The notes under the pieces were generated by a model. It was given only the letters and a program-made list of their open reading frames with translations, was not told the DNA's origin and made no database searches. From Ruminococcus sp. (GTDB lineage: Bacteria; Bacillota; Clostridia; Oscillospirales; Acutalibacteraceae): 64,000 bases of DNA. Position numbers and translations under genes: made by a program. Where the stretch lies: positions 1-64,000 of the forward strand of contig JAFLSK010000001.1 of the NCBI GenBank assembly GCA_022510945.1, in the 5' to 3' direction. Positions 54,686 through 64,000 of this stretch are shown here, piece after piece (positions within the stretch are counted from its first letter, which is position 1; every line of letters begins with the position of its first letter).

Positions 54686-57600
54686 ATGCTTCATTTAATA
54701 TACGGCGGTAGCGGCAGCGGTAAGACGACTGAGGCAGTAAATATATTGACCGAGCTGTGCAAAAACGGAGAAGATAAGCTTTTGATGCTTGTTCCCGACC
54801 AGAGTTCGTTTGAAACCGAGACAGAATTTTTTGAAAAACTCGGCGCAAGGCTCGGCAGGAATGTACTCGTTTTCGGTTTTTCGCGACTTTGCGAGTATGT
54901 GTTCGGTGTTACGGGAAACACGCCGCAGAACGTCATTGACGACGGCGTGCGCAAAATTATACTGAGTAAGGCTCTCGAAGAGGTTCAGGATGGCCTTGAT
55001 ATGTTCTCGGGTGCTAAGACCCGTAAATCCGTGCTCGATATTATGCTCCACTCGCTAAAAGAGTGCAAAAAAGACAATATTACCACCGATATGCTCGAAA
55101 CTGCCGCAAAAAGCATAGACAGCCCTACTCTTCAAAAAAAGCTTAACGAGACAACTCTCGTGCTTGACGCATATGACGCTTTGCTTTCACAGACATACAT
55201 AGACCCGATTGATAATCTCAACAGACTTAAGGATATTCTCAGCGATACTCGCCTGTTTGAAGGCTACACAATTGTTGCGGACTCCTTCTCGGGATTTACC
55301 GGACAGCAGCTTGAGATTATAGGCGTGCTGATGAAGCAGAGCAAGGAATTTTACGCGACTGTAAATATTAATATTGATGAAAAAAATCACGAGATTTTTG
55401 CTACCACTAACCGTACCCGCAAGGCTTTTCGAAAGCTCGCTGACGATAATGGTATTGAGGTCGACAAAATCAAGATACTTGATAAATTTGTCCGCTCCGA
55501 CAGCGATGAAATTTCTTTTATAGAAAATAACTTTCTGCGGGTATTAAGTAGTGAGTATGCAGAAAAGACAAATAACATTGAGACCTTTATGGCAGCCGAT
55601 ATATACGGCGAGGTTTCTTTCGTAGCGCGCAAAATAAAGAGCCTTGTCGTTGATGAGGGCTATACATATAACCAAATTGCTGTTATTTATCGTCGTGAAA
55701 ATAAGTATCAGGGTATACTTGACACAGCGTTCGAAAAGCTCGGTATTCCGTATTTTATGGACAACCCGCAGGATATTTTTACAAAACCTGTTGTACGATT
55801 TGTATCCTCTGTGCTCGACTGTGTTCTTAACGGCTTCGATCGTGACGCACTTCTCACTATGCTTAAAACAGGTCTTACCTCGCTTAGCGACACGGAAATT
55901 TCGAACCTTGAAAATTATATTTTCGTGTGGAATATTGATGGAAGCGACCTCAAAAAAGAGTTTAAAAATAATCCCTCTGGCTTTGAGATTATGCATGAGA
56001 GTGACAAAAGTTTACTCGACGAAATCGAGCGAACCCGCAGGTACGCGGTCACGCCGCTTATTGATTTTGCCGAGAAATGTAAGAACGCAGATGTGCTCAC
56101 GATTTCAAAATCACTCTACAGTCTGTTCGATTCGTACGGCATTGATGATTCTTTAAACAACCTCTACGACGAGTTAGAGCGACACGGTATGCTCTCGCAG
56201 GCTAATGAGGAGGTAAGGGTTTATAACCTACTTGTTGAGGCTTTAGACAAGCTTGTCGCGACAGCAGGAGAACTTAATATTCCCTTAAAGAAATATAAAG
56301 AATATCTCGACTACCTTCTTTCGGACATAACTTTCAGCGAAATTCCGCGCTATCAGGATCAGGTCAGCGTCAGCGAGGCAGACAGGGTGCGCCTTAATGA
56401 CGTTAAGGCTGTTTTTGTAATCGGCGCTATTGACGGTGAGTTCCCGTCCGTTCCGGAAACGGCGGGAGCGTTCTCCGAAGCAGAGCGACAGATGCTCAGA
56501 GACAACGATATTCCGCTCGCTGACCGCCCCGAAGAACTTGTTTGTCACGAAAAATATCTTGCTTACTGCGCCGTGACCTCTGCGTCAGAGCGGCTGTTTG
56601 TCACTACATATAAGAGCGATTTTGAGGGCAATACCTTCGAGCCGTCTGTAATTTTTACAGAAATAAAACGGCTTTTCCCGAACGCTATTCACACAGAGAG
56701 CGCCGAACAGGATGAAATTTTTCAGCTTTATACAAAGCAACAGGCGTTCGAATACCTTGCGCGCCACTATGGCGATAACGCGCCCGAGATAGCTTATCTC
56801 AAAAGCTACTTCGAAGGTGATGAAATATATCGCAGCAACGTAGAAAAAATAGATAGAGTACTCAAAAAAACTCCATTCGCTGTCACAAACAGAGGGCTTA
56901 CCGAAAATCTGTACGGCAAAAATATAAAAATTTCTGCATCACAACTTGAAAAATTCAGTCTCTGTCCGTTCCAGTATTTCTGCGGCTACGGACTGCGCGC
57001 CAAGGAGCGTAGAGTCAGCGAGATTGATTCCATTCAGTTTGGTAACATTGTGCACTATTTCCTCGAGAAGTTTCTTTTTAACCACAAGAACGACGTGCTC
57101 AGCAAAATATCCGACGATGAAATCAGGCGTGATGTTGATAATATTCTTGTTGAGTTTGCTGACGAGAACTTCGGCGGACTTGACGGTAAAACCTCATCAT
57201 TTATTAATCTATTTAACAGAACTAAAATCAATATTTTCGAGCTAATAAAGCAAATTATACGTCAGTTCGAGTACAGCGATTTCAAGCCCACCGACTTTGA
57301 ACTTAAAATAGGCGACGACGGCGATATACCCGCTTATAAAGTTGATATGGAAGACGGCTGTTCCGTGTCCGTGCGCGGATTTATTGACCGCGTTGACACG
57401 CTCGAGAAAAACGACGACGAAAGCTATGTCAGAATTGTCGATTACAAGACCGGTAACAAGGAGTTCAAGCTATACGAAATCCTCTACGGAATCAATATGC
57501 AGATGTTAATTTACCTGCGTGCACTTACCGAAAACGGCTCAACTTACTATGGCAAAAAGCTGATTCCCGCAGGAGTTCTCTATATGCCTTCTTCTGCGAA

Positions 57601-58024
57601 AGCAATCGACGGAATAAAGAACGATACCGAAGAAAAAATCACAAAGGAAAGAGACGGTACGTTCTGTATGAACGGTCTGGTGCTCAACGACCCCGATGTC
57701 TTAAATCATATGGACAGGCTCGGAAGCCATATAAAGGTTAAGAGCAGGGTTGAGGACGGAAAATATTCCGCCACTGTCGCCGACAGTGAGCAGTTCAGAC
57801 AGATTTTCAAGCATATCGATGACACAATACGTTCGATGGGAGAAAGCCTTCTCAGTGGTAATGCTGCGGCAAGACCGATTAAAGGCGTTGCAGACGGATG
57901 TGCCTACTGTCCGTACGACAGTGTTTGCTGTAGAGAGTATGACGACGATTACAACTACTGCGACAAGGCGTCGCCCAAAGAGGTCTACACAAAAATTTCG
58001 GGAGAGGAGGAAGACGATGGCTGA
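54686..58024 (+). CDS. addB: AddB subunit of helicase-exonuclease AddAB
   Basis: The 1112-residue protein processes DNA ends for homologous recombination and recognises Chi in other Firmicutes. Walker A GGSGSGKTTEAVN lies at 8-20. The C-terminal nuclease domain has VRIVDYKTGNKEF near 913-925. The iron-sulfur cysteines are C768-region SLCPFQYFCGYG and the terminal CAYCPYDSVCCREYD near 1072-1086. An ACCGAGGTGA site precedes the ATG. It overlaps addA by 8 bp. Confidence 0.96.
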   Translation: MLHLIYGGSGSGKTTEAVNILTELCKNGEDKLLMLVPDQSSFETETEFFEKLGARLGRNVLVFGFSRLCEYVFGVTGNTPQNVIDDGVRKIILSKALEEVQDGLDMFSGAKTRKSVLDIMLHSLKECKKDNITTDMLETAAKSIDSPTLQKKLNETTLVLDAYDALLSQTYIDPIDNLNRLKDILSDTRLFEGYTIVADSFSGFTGQQLEIIGVLMKQSKEFYATVNINIDEKNHEIFATTNRTRKAFRKLADDNGIEVDKIKILDKFVRSDSDEISFIENNFLRVLSSEYAEKTNNIETFMAADIYGEVSFVARKIKSLVVDEGYTYNQIAVIYRRENKYQGILDTAFEKLGIPYFMDNPQDIFTKPVVRFVSSVLDCVLNGFDRDALLTMLKTGLTSLSDTEISNLENYIFVWNIDGSDLKKEFKNNPSGFEIMHESDKSLLDEIERTRRYAVTPLIDFAEKCKNADVLTISKSLYSLFDSYGIDDSLNNLYDELERHGMLSQANEEVRVYNLLVEALDKLVATAGELNIPLKKYKEYLDYLLSDITFSEIPRYQDQVSVSEADRVRLNDVKAVFVIGAIDGEFPSVPETAGAFSEAERQMLRDNDIPLADRPEELVCHEKYLAYCAVTSASERLFVTTYKSDFEGNTFEPSVIFTEIKRLFPNAIHTESAEQDEIFQLYTKQQAFEYLARHYGDNAPEIAYLKSYFEGDEIYRSNVEKIDRVLKKTPFAVTNRGLTENLYGKNIKISASQLEKFSLCPFQYFCGYGLRAKERRVSEIDSIQFGNIVHYFLEKFLFNHKNDVLSKISDDEIRRDVDNILVEFADENFGGLDGKTSSFINLFNRTKINIFELIKQIIRQFEYSDFKPTDFELKIGDDGDIPAYKVDMEDGCSVSVRGFIDRVDTLEKNDDESYVRIVDYKTGNKEFKLYEILYGINMQMLIYLRALTENGSTYYGKKLIPAGVLYMPSSAKAIDGIKNDTEEKITKERDGTFCMNGLVLNDPDVLNHMDRLGSHIKVKSRVEDGKYSATVADSEQFRQIFKHIDDTIRSMGESLLSGNAAARPIKGVADGCAYCPYDSVCCREYDDDYNYCDKASPKEVYTKISGEEEDDG

Positions 58025-61000
58025 TGTACAATGGACGCCTGCTCAGCAGGACGCAATAGATGCCCGCGACGGCTCTGTTCTTGTGTCAGCCGCAGCCGGC
58101 TCGGGAAAAACCGCCGTGCTCGTCGAGCGCATTATACAGGCAATCACATCGAAGGAGAATCCAATCTCTATCGACAGGATGTTGATTGTAACCTTTACGC
58201 GCGCCGCAAGCAACGAAATGCGCAGCAGAATAGAACGCGCGCTTAATGAGCTTCTTAAATCCGACCCGTATAATAGTGAAATCCTCAAGCAAAAACAGCT
58301 GCTCTACAACGCAAAAATCTCCACGATAGACAGCTTTTGCACCACCTTTGTCCGTCAGTATTTCTACAAGCTTGACATACAGAGCGACTTTCGCTCTGCC
58401 GACGACGGCGAGCTGAAAATTCTTACGGAAAAGGCGCTTGATAACACGCTCGAGTTTTTTTATCAGCAGAACGACAAGGATTTTATAAGCCTTGTAAACG
58501 CGATTTGTTCTTTAAAAAGCGATGAAAAATTGCGTGAGTTTATTACCGATACCCACGGTTTTCTTACCTCTATTCCGTTTGCGGACAGCCGACTTGAGGA
58601 AATGCTCGATTTCTACAACATTCCTTTCGAAGAAACACCGTACTGCAAGTATATAATGCGTTATGCAAGCGAATGTATAAATTACTGTAAGGAACTTGCA
58701 AACAGCACGTTTATATATCTCGACCGTGATGATTTCCTGAAACCCGAGTATATCGAAAAAATAAGAACGGTTTTAAAAGACGACCTTAATTTCTTAAGTA
58801 TAATCAGCGAAAATATCGAAAACGCTGACTGGGATATGGTTAAGGAAGCTGTCTCAAATAAATTTACGAATTTTCCAAGGATAAAAGGTAGCTCGGATGA
58901 CCCGTATAAAAATACGATTATGGAGATAAGGGACGCTTACAAAAAAGAAGTAGGCTCGCTTTCCGATTTATTTTTTATTGACAGAGCGGAAATCGGTGCG
59001 CAGACAGAAAAACTCTATCCGATTGTTAACGCATTTGTAAATTGCGTACTCAGATTCCGCGAGGAGTTCACTGCCCTTAAAAACGCAAAAAATATACTTG
59101 ACTTTTCCGATATCGAAATGCTTATGGTAAAGCTGCTGTGCAGAAAAACAGACAGCGGCATTGAACTTACCGATATTTCCGAGGAAATATCCGAGCAGTT
59201 CGACTGCGTAATGGTCGACGAGTTTCAGGATATTAACGAGGTGCAGGACTTAATCTTCCGCGCTATTTGTCGTGACAGAGAAAACTTGTTTATGGTAGGC
59301 GACGTAAAACAGAGCATATACGCCTTCCGACAGGCTAAGCCCGATATTTTCATCAGCTACAAAAATACATACGAGCAGTACGACAGAAATCTAAATAATT
59401 ATCCGGCTAAAATAATTCTCGATAGAAACTTCAGAAGCCGAAAAGGCGTTACCGAGGCTTGTAACTTTGTTTTCTCGACCCTTATGTCTGCTCAGGTTGG
59501 CGGTGTTGACTACAGCGACGGCGAAGAGTTAGTGTACGGAGCCGAGTATCCCGACGAAAACAGACCTGCTATGGAGCTGATGATGGTCAACACCTCGAAT
59601 CTTGACAAAGAGCACAACGAGGATGCGTTATGGCGAGAAGCCACGGCAGTTGCCGAAAAAATCCACAAGATGATTAATGTGGATAAGGTTCATATAAGCG
59701 ACAAAAACGGACAAAGACCTCTCACCGCGGGAGATATTGCGATACTTATTCGCAGCCCGAAGAGCAGCTCGCGCGCGGTAACCTTCGTAAATGCGCTTAA
59801 CGAAAGAGGAATCCTCGCGACTTCCGAGGATAAAAAGAGCTTTTTTGACCTCAGTGAGATTAAGGTTATGCTTAATATGCTCAGGGTGATTGACAATCCT
59901 TTGCAGGATATTCCCGTGTTGTCAGTGCTTATGAGTCCGATGTTCGGCTTTACCGCCGACGATATGGCTGAGATACGCACACATTATCGCAATAAATCGA
60001 TTTATCTCGCAGTAAAGGCCTTTGCTGACGAAAGTGCAAAGTGCAAGGCGTTTATCGACTTTGTTGATAAAATGCGAACTCTTTCCGTAACCACTACCGT
60101 CGACAAGCTTATCGGCATAATTATGCAGACGTTAGGATATGACGCGGTTATTATGGCGATAAGGAACGCTCAGGCAAAGAACCTGCACCTTTTACAGAAA
60201 TACGCCCGTGATTTCGCAACAAACGGATATATAACCCTAAGTTCCTTTATTAACTATATCGATCGCCTGCAAGCAAGAGGCGGAGTGCTCAAATCCGGAG
60301 ACGATTCGGGCGAAAACCTGAACGCGGTAAAGGTTATGAGTATTCACGCGAGTAAGGGACTCGAGTTTCCTGTCTGTTTTGTGTGCTGTACTTCAACGAA
60401 ATTCAACACAGATGATGTTAATCAAGACATAGTTATAGACGCCGAGAACGGAATAGGTTTCCGTATTAAGGAGAATCTTCTGAAATACGATACAGTTCAG
60501 CGTAAGGCGATTTCTCTGATGATGAAGGATAGCTTTATCTCCGAGGAGATGCGCATATTGTACGTTGCGATGACCAGAGCGAAGGAGAGGCTGATAATTA
60601 CCTCAACAAGCGATAATCCCGACAGAACCGTAGCGTCAATAGAGACAAAGCTTACGTCCTATCTGATATCTCCGTTCGTGGTTAGAAATTTCAATTCATT
60701 CTCCGAGTGGATTATAGCGTGCTGTCTTGCACACCCGTCGTGCGATGAGCTTCGCACCAATATTAGCGCGGATATGTCGAAGTACCCAGACGGAAACTTT
60801 ATCCCGTGGACGGTGACGACAGTAGGTGAAAAGTACGTTTCTGAGGACAACGAGCAAGAGGCTGATACAGTTTCTGCAGAATCTTCTCTAAAGACAGCCG
60901 TTATACCGCTGAACGAAAAATTTGTACAGGATTTCAATGAGAGAATCAACTACACCTATCCCAACGCTCCGCTTACAAAGCTGCCACAAAAGGTGAGCGC

Positions 61001-61592
61001 TTCCGAACTTGCGCATAAGGATAACAGAATCTTCAACAAGATACTTCGTAAACCGCAGTTTTTAAGCGATGATAAAAAGTCGGGTGCGGAAAAGGGAACG
61101 GCTTTCCACGCCTTTATGGAACGTTGCGAAATAAATAATGCTTTGAGCGACAGCCGAAAAGAGGCAGAAAGACTTTCAAAATCGGGATTTCTCACCGAAA
61201 CTCAGCTTGAAATGCTCGACTACGCCAAGCTTGATAATTTCCTGAAAAGTAAGCTTATAAAACGAGTTCTCAACGCAGAGGAGTATCACCGCGAGTACCG
61301 CTTTACCGTAAAAATCAATTCTTCTGACTTTGACAGCGATATTCCCGCTGAATTTGCGGAGAATAAAATCATAATGCAGGGTGCTGTTGACCTTGCGTTT
61401 GTGGAAGACGGTGAGGTTGTAATCGTCGACTACAAGACCGACAGGGTAAGAGATGCGTATAAACTGTCCGAAATGTACTCTAAGCAGGTTGAGTTGTATA
61501 AGCAAGCGCTTGAGGAAACAATGGAGCGTAGGGTAAAGGAAGTTATAATCTACTCCGTTTACCTAGGTGAACAGATAAAAATCGATGTATAA
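58017..61592 (+). CDS. addA: AddA subunit of helicase-exonuclease AddAB
   Basis: The 1191-residue UvrD-like helicase with a C-terminal nuclease has WTPAQQDAIDARDGSVLVSA and Walker A AAGSGKTAVL (about 26-35), motif II MVDEFQDINEVQ near 398, SIHASKGLEFPVCFV near 777, YVAMTRAKERLIIT near 849 and the nuclease motif VVIVDYKTDRV near 1138. GGAGAGGAGG at 58001-58010 selects the ATG at 58017; the same frame is open upstream inside addB without a site. Confidence 0.97.
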   Translation: MADVQWTPAQQDAIDARDGSVLVSAAAGSGKTAVLVERIIQAITSKENPISIDRMLIVTFTRAASNEMRSRIERALNELLKSDPYNSEILKQKQLLYNAKISTIDSFCTTFVRQYFYKLDIQSDFRSADDGELKILTEKALDNTLEFFYQQNDKDFISLVNAICSLKSDEKLREFITDTHGFLTSIPFADSRLEEMLDFYNIPFEETPYCKYIMRYASECINYCKELANSTFIYLDRDDFLKPEYIEKIRTVLKDDLNFLSIISENIENADWDMVKEAVSNKFTNFPRIKGSSDDPYKNTIMEIRDAYKKEVGSLSDLFFIDRAEIGAQTEKLYPIVNAFVNCVLRFREEFTALKNAKNILDFSDIEMLMVKLLCRKTDSGIELTDISEEISEQFDCVMVDEFQDINEVQDLIFRAICRDRENLFMVGDVKQSIYAFRQAKPDIFISYKNTYEQYDRNLNNYPAKIILDRNFRSRKGVTEACNFVFSTLMSAQVGGVDYSDGEELVYGAEYPDENRPAMELMMVNTSNLDKEHNEDALWREATAVAEKIHKMINVDKVHISDKNGQRPLTAGDIAILIRSPKSSSRAVTFVNALNERGILATSEDKKSFFDLSEIKVMLNMLRVIDNPLQDIPVLSVLMSPMFGFTADDMAEIRTHYRNKSIYLAVKAFADESAKCKAFIDFVDKMRTLSVTTTVDKLIGIIMQTLGYDAVIMAIRNAQAKNLHLLQKYARDFATNGYITLSSFINYIDRLQARGGVLKSGDDSGENLNAVKVMSIHASKGLEFPVCFVCCTSTKFNTDDVNQDIVIDAENGIGFRIKENLLKYDTVQRKAISLMMKDSFISEEMRILYVAMTRAKERLIITSTSDNPDRTVASIETKLTSYLISPFVVRNFNSFSEWIIACCLAHPSCDELRTNISADMSKYPDGNFIPWTVTTVGEKYVSEDNEQEADTVSAESSLKTAVIPLNEKFVQDFNERINYTYPNAPLTKLPQKVSASELAHKDNRIFNKILRKPQFLSDDKKSGAEKGTAFHAFMERCEINNALSDSRKEAERLSKSGFLTETQLEMLDYAKLDNFLKSKLIKRVLNAEEYHREYRFTVKINSSDFDSDIPAEFAENKIIMQGAVDLAFVEDGEVVIVDYKTDRVRDAYKLSEMYSKQVELYKQALEETMERRVKEVIIYSVYLGEQIKIDV

Positions 61593-61595
61593 AAA

Positions 61596-61630
61596 AGAGC
61601 TGTATCAAAATTGATACAGCTCGAATTTTA
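61596..61630. terminator. Bidirectional terminator between addA and pyrB
   Basis: 11-bp arms GAGCTGTATCA/TGATACAGCTC with a 4-base loop; A-rich on the left and T-rich on the right. Confidence 0.9.
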
Positions 61631-61636
61631 CCCGAT

Positions 61637-62716
61637 TTATTCAATAATATGGTCGCAGTAGTCGCAGCAGATGTGTCCGTCCTTTTCGTAGGTGTTCTTC
61701 GGCAGGTAGTGCTGCTGTGGATCGTTTACTATGCACTTTTCGTTTGTGCATTTGTGTTCTTTGTCGACAGTTGGGTCGGCGCTCTTAAAGCTGAACGCGT
61801 CCTCGCTTCTGAGCAGTAGCGCAATGAGCGCCATTCTGCCGTACATTCCGTACTCCGCCTGCTTGAAGTAGCACGCTCTCGGGTCATCATCAACCTCAAT
61901 CGCGATTTCGTCCACTCTCGGGAGCGGGTGAAGGATAATCATATCTTCTTTAGCAAGCGCAAGCTTTTCGGTGTCGAGTACAAAAACGCCCTTTTGCTTC
62001 TGATATTCCTCTTCGCTTTCAAATCGCTCGCGCTGAATCCTAGTCATATATAGAACGTCAAGCTCCGCAATAGCGTCAACAAGGTTGTCAACCTCAGTGT
62101 ATTCACAACCCGCTTTCTCCATAATATTTTTGATGTACTGTGGTACGGATAATTCTTTTGTGGAAATTAAAACAAAACTGTTGCCCTCGTATCTGCACAT
62201 CGTTTTGATAAGTGAGTGAACAGTTCTGCCGTTTAACAGGTCGCCGCACAGTCCGATTCTAAGATTGTTGAGCCTGCCTTTTTCGTAGTTGAGGGTAATA
62301 ACGTCAGTAAGCGTCTGCGTCGGGTGATAGTGCCCGCCGTCGCCGCAGTTGATAACAGGAACACTGCTGTACAGCGACGCCGCCTTAGCAGAGCCCTCCG
62401 CAGGGTGTCGCATAGCGATTATATCCGCGTAGGAGCTTACCATAGAAATAGTATCCTTTAAATTCTCGCCCTTTGCGACTGATGAGTTCATCGGATTGTC
62501 AAACCCGATAGTGTTGCCGCCGAGGCGCATCATAGCTGTCTGAAACGACATCTGTGTTCTTGTGGAAGGCTCGAAGAACAGCGTGGCCATTATTTTTCCG
62601 TCACACGCGTGTTTGTAAATCTCGGGACGCTCCTTGATAGCGCCCGCGAGCATTATCGTGTGCTCGAGTTGGTCGCGCGTCATATATTCGAGATCAATCA
62701 GATTCTTGTGCTTCAT
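61637..62716 (-). CDS. pyrB: Aspartate carbamoyltransferase with C-terminal PyrI-like zinc domain
   Basis: The 359-residue enzyme catalyses the first committed step of pyrimidine synthesis. Catalytic motifs: FFEPSTRTQMSF (about 48-59), SVAKGENLKDTI loop (about 78-89), HPTQTLTDV (about 132) and ILHPLPRVDEI (about 261). After the usual end (about residue 305) there is an extra tail with C323-x4-C328 and C351-x2-C354, spaced like the zinc site of the PyrI regulatory chain. The ATG at 62716 was chosen over 62728, which has no room for a ribosome site. It has its own promoter and no pyrI beside it. Confidence 0.93.
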   Translation of the reverse strand: MKHKNLIDLEYMTRDQLEHTIMLAGAIKERPEIYKHACDGKIMATLFFEPSTRTQMSFQTAMMRLGGNTIGFDNPMNSSVAKGENLKDTISMVSSYADIIAMRHPAEGSAKAASLYSSVPVINCGDGGHYHPTQTLTDVITLNYEKGRLNNLRIGLCGDLLNGRTVHSLIKTMCRYEGNSFVLISTKELSVPQYIKNIMEKAGCEYTEVDNLVDAIAELDVLYMTRIQRERFESEEEYQKQKGVFVLDTEKLALAKEDMIILHPLPRVDEIAIEVDDDPRACYFKQAEYGMYGRMALIALLLRSEDAFSFKSADPTVDKEHKCTNEKCIVNDPQQHYLPKNTYEKDGHICCDYCDHIIE

Positions 62717-62745
62717 TTCTCTCAACATCCTTTAGAATTTTTTCT

Positions 62746-62774
62746 ATTGTATCAAATTTCGCCGTTGTTTGCAA
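62746..62774 (-). promoter_or_regulatory. Promoter of pyrB
   Basis: On the minus strand TTGCAA (62774-62769), a 17-bp spacer and TACAAT (62751-62746). Confidence 0.7.
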
Positions 62775-62843
62775 GCAGATATGGACTTTAAATCCTAAAT
62801 GTGATACTATAATTTAAAACAACTGCGACAGGACGGGAATATT

Positions 62844-63323
62844 ATGAAAAGAGACGACTACATATCTTGGAACGAATACTTTATGGGTGTTGCTCTGCTC
62901 GCCTCAAAACGTAGCAAAGACCCTAATACGCAGGTAGGCGCATGTATTGTCGATGAAAACAATATTATTCTTTCCACTGGCTACAATGGTTTTCCGTTCG
63001 GTTGCTCTGATGACGAATATCCGTGGGAGCGTGAGGGAGAGAACACTAAGTATAAATATGTAGTTCACGCTGAACTTAACGCTATTCTTAACGCAAACGG
63101 TAAATCGCTCAAGGGCGCAAAAGTTTATGTGGATTTGTTTCCCTGCAATGAGTGCGCAAAGGCAATTATCCAGTCAGGTATCAGCGAGATTGTGTATCTT
63201 TACGATAAATATGCTGACCTACCAGAGACAGTCGCATCTAAGAAGATGCTGAAATCAGCTGGAGTAACACTTACTAACTTCAAATCACATAAAAGTCAGA
63301 TTGTGCTGGACTTCGATAGATAA
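62844..63323 (+). CDS. Deoxycytidylate deaminase
   Basis: The 159-residue zinc enzyme converts dCMP to dUMP for thymidylate synthesis. The zinc motif HAELNAILNA lies near 74-83 (His and catalytic Glu), and PCNECAKAIIQSG near 103-115 gives the two Cys ligands. An N-terminal ALLASKRSKDPNTQVGACIVD is family-typical. It is divergent from pyrB; a -10 TATAAT lies at 62808-62813 with a poor -35, and the ribosome site is weak. Confidence 0.93.
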   Translation: MKRDDYISWNEYFMGVALLASKRSKDPNTQVGACIVDENNIILSTGYNGFPFGCSDDEYPWEREGENTKYKYVVHAELNAILNANGKSLKGAKVYVDLFPCNECAKAIIQSGISEIVYLYDKYADLPETVASKKMLKSAGVTLTNFKSHKSQIVLDFDR

Positions 63324-63350
63324 GAAAATTTACGCATTACAGTCACAAAT

Positions 63351-63378
63351 AAAAAAGGCAGTCGCTTGACTGCCTTTT
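63351..63378. terminator. Shared bidirectional terminator
   Basis: 11-bp arms AAAAGGCAGTC/GACTGCCTTTT with a 4-base loop, between the dCMP deaminase (+) and tRNA-Leu (-). Confidence 0.92.
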
Positions 63379-63380
63379 CT

Positions 63381-63467
63381 TGGTGCCGGTGACCGGACTC
63401 GAACCGGTACGGTATCGCTACCGGCGGATTTTGAGTCCGCTACGTCTGCCAATTCCATCACACCGGC
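63381..63467 (-). tRNA. tRNA-Leu (anticodon CAA)
   Basis: 87 nt with encoded CCA. The acceptor arm GCCGGTG pairs with CACCGGC, the anticodon stem GCGGA/TCCGC encloses CTCAAAA (anticodon CAA, reading UUG), a long variable arm follows, and the T loop is GGTTCGAGTCC. A class II tRNA, as expected for leucine. Confidence 0.97.
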
Positions 63468-63480
63468 GTATTGCTCTGCT

Positions 63481-63509
63481 ATTATACACTATTCTTTTTT
63501 AAAAATCAA
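63481..63509 (-). promoter_or_regulatory. Promoter of tRNA-Leu
   Basis: On the minus strand TTGATT (63509-63504), a 17-bp spacer and TATAAT (63486-63481). Confidence 0.8.
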
Positions 63510-63614
63510 GATTGTAATTACTAAAATGTTATTTGTCAAATAACACATAAATTCAGTATTTATTTACATTTTTTTAAATAAATAACCAAAAGTGTTTTTA
63601 TTTCTTTTATGTAA

Positions 63615-63643
63615 TTGTAAGCACATAGTTTTTGTTATATAAT
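63615..63643 (+). promoter_or_regulatory. Promoter of purC
   Basis: TTGTAA at 63615-63620, a 17-bp spacer and perfect TATAAT at 63638-63643. The ~40-nt leader is too short for a purine riboswitch. Confidence 0.8.
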
Positions 63644-63691
63644 GATACGCGGATAGTTTTTTATTTTTTAAATCTTTAGGAGGAATTAAAA

Positions 63692-64000
63692 ATGGAAAAA
63701 AGAGAACAGATGTATGAAGGTAAGGCTAAAAAGGTTTTTGCTACAGATAACGATGATTATTGCATCGTAGCCTATAAGGACGACGCTACTGCTTTTAACG
63801 GCGAGAAGAAGGGTACTATCGTTGGCAAGGGCGTAGTAAACAACCGTATGAGCAACTTTATGTTCAAGCTTCTTGAGGCTAAGGGTATCCCGACCGACTA
63901 TGTTGAGGAGCTCAGCGACAGAGAGACTGTTCTCAAAAAGGTTGAAATTGTTCCTCTCGAGGTTATTATCCGTAATAAAGCTGCCGGCTCATTCTCCAAG
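63692..64000 (+). CDS. purC: SAICAR synthase, truncated by the window end
   Basis: The first 103 residues of phosphoribosylaminoimidazole-succinocarboxamide synthase are present, from purine synthesis. Seen: [16 protein letters not shown] near 7-22 (ATP loop), [19 protein letters not shown] near 29-47, and [20 protein letters not shown] at the cut end. An AGGAGG site precedes the ATG. The gene continues beyond 64000. Confidence 0.96.
   Translation, partial: MEKREQMYEGKAKKVFATDNDDYCIVAYKDDATAFNGEKKGTIVGKGVVNNRMSNFMFKLLEAKGIPTDYVEELSDRETVLKKVEIVPLEVIIRNKAAGSFSK

Noticed and set aside
57750-58016. 89-codon N-terminal extension of AddA
   Set aside because: It lies inside addB in another frame, and a strong GGAGAGGAGG site precedes the ATG at 58017 where the AddA motif begins.
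63644-63691. Purine riboswitch in the purC leader
   Set aside because: Only about 40 nt lie between promoter and ribosome site, and no conserved core is seen.

Overview
The window looks like a chromosomal segment of a Gram-positive, anaerobic, spore-forming Clostridium-class bacterium, most likely a gut Oscillospiraceae/Ruminococcus-type organism. The evidence is a complete spoIIIAA-AH operon plus spoIIR, an electron-bifurcating type [FeFe] hydrogenase, indolepyruvate:ferredoxin oxidoreductase, a CIRCE-controlled groESL, AddAB instead of RecBCD, Firmicutes L27 with a cleavable N-terminus next to its protease Prp, and a cohesin-like surface protein. The species is inferred, not shown. Almost all genes are on the + strand. 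No IS element, prophage, CRISPR array or rRNA was seen.

Layout. 1-900: terminator and a secreted Fn3/carbohydrate-binding-like protein. 1005-4140: five-gene unit DRTGG / HATPase / sensory-type [FeFe]-hydrogenase homologue / DRTGG / PHP. 4433-9434: hydrogenase operon (NuoE-like HydC, a second HATPase, HndB-like subunit, NuoF-like HydB, HydA). 9501-10490: membrane-anchored cohesin-like protein and a DUF4250 gene. 10653-14862: YfmF/YfmH peptidase pair, lgt, folD. 14986-17666: L21-Prp-L27-Obg-MrnC. 17696-21474: YitT, GH25 lysozyme, intracellular-type pullulanase. 21587-25920: S6-SSB-S18, YwlG, HD hydrolase, ligase. 26015-30609: spoIIIA operon. 30742-36098: LicC-LicA fusion, IspD/TarI-like cytidylyltransferase, LicD and a degenerate LicD. 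36212-42224: nusB, TsaD-like, xseA, dnaE. 42307-46770: iorAB, groESL. 46825-48318 (minus): gpsA-like, 6S-like RNA, DUF1292. 48483-50798: candidate small RNA, sugar transferase, polymerase/ligase. 50948-54630: LOR protein, Lrp regulator, aminotransferase, ispE, spoIIR. 54686-61592: addB, addA. 61637-64000: pyrB with a PyrI-like zinc tail (minus), dCMP deaminase, tRNA-Leu (minus), start of purC.

How the parts work together. HydC/HydB/HydA form a complex exchanging electrons among NADH, ferredoxin and H2, and IorAB makes reduced ferredoxin from amino-acid-derived 2-oxo acids. The unit just upstream pairs a hydrogenase homologue lacking the proton-relay Cys with an anti-sigma-like ATPase, which suggests H2 or redox sensing. 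The lic-like locus and the sugar transferase/polymerase pair point to phospho-substituted cell-surface polymers.

The strongest leads for new biology are the hydrogenase-sensor operon, the lic-like locus with its catalytically degenerate LicD, the ATCase with its built-in zinc domain, and an ~80-nt orphan transcription unit at 48483.
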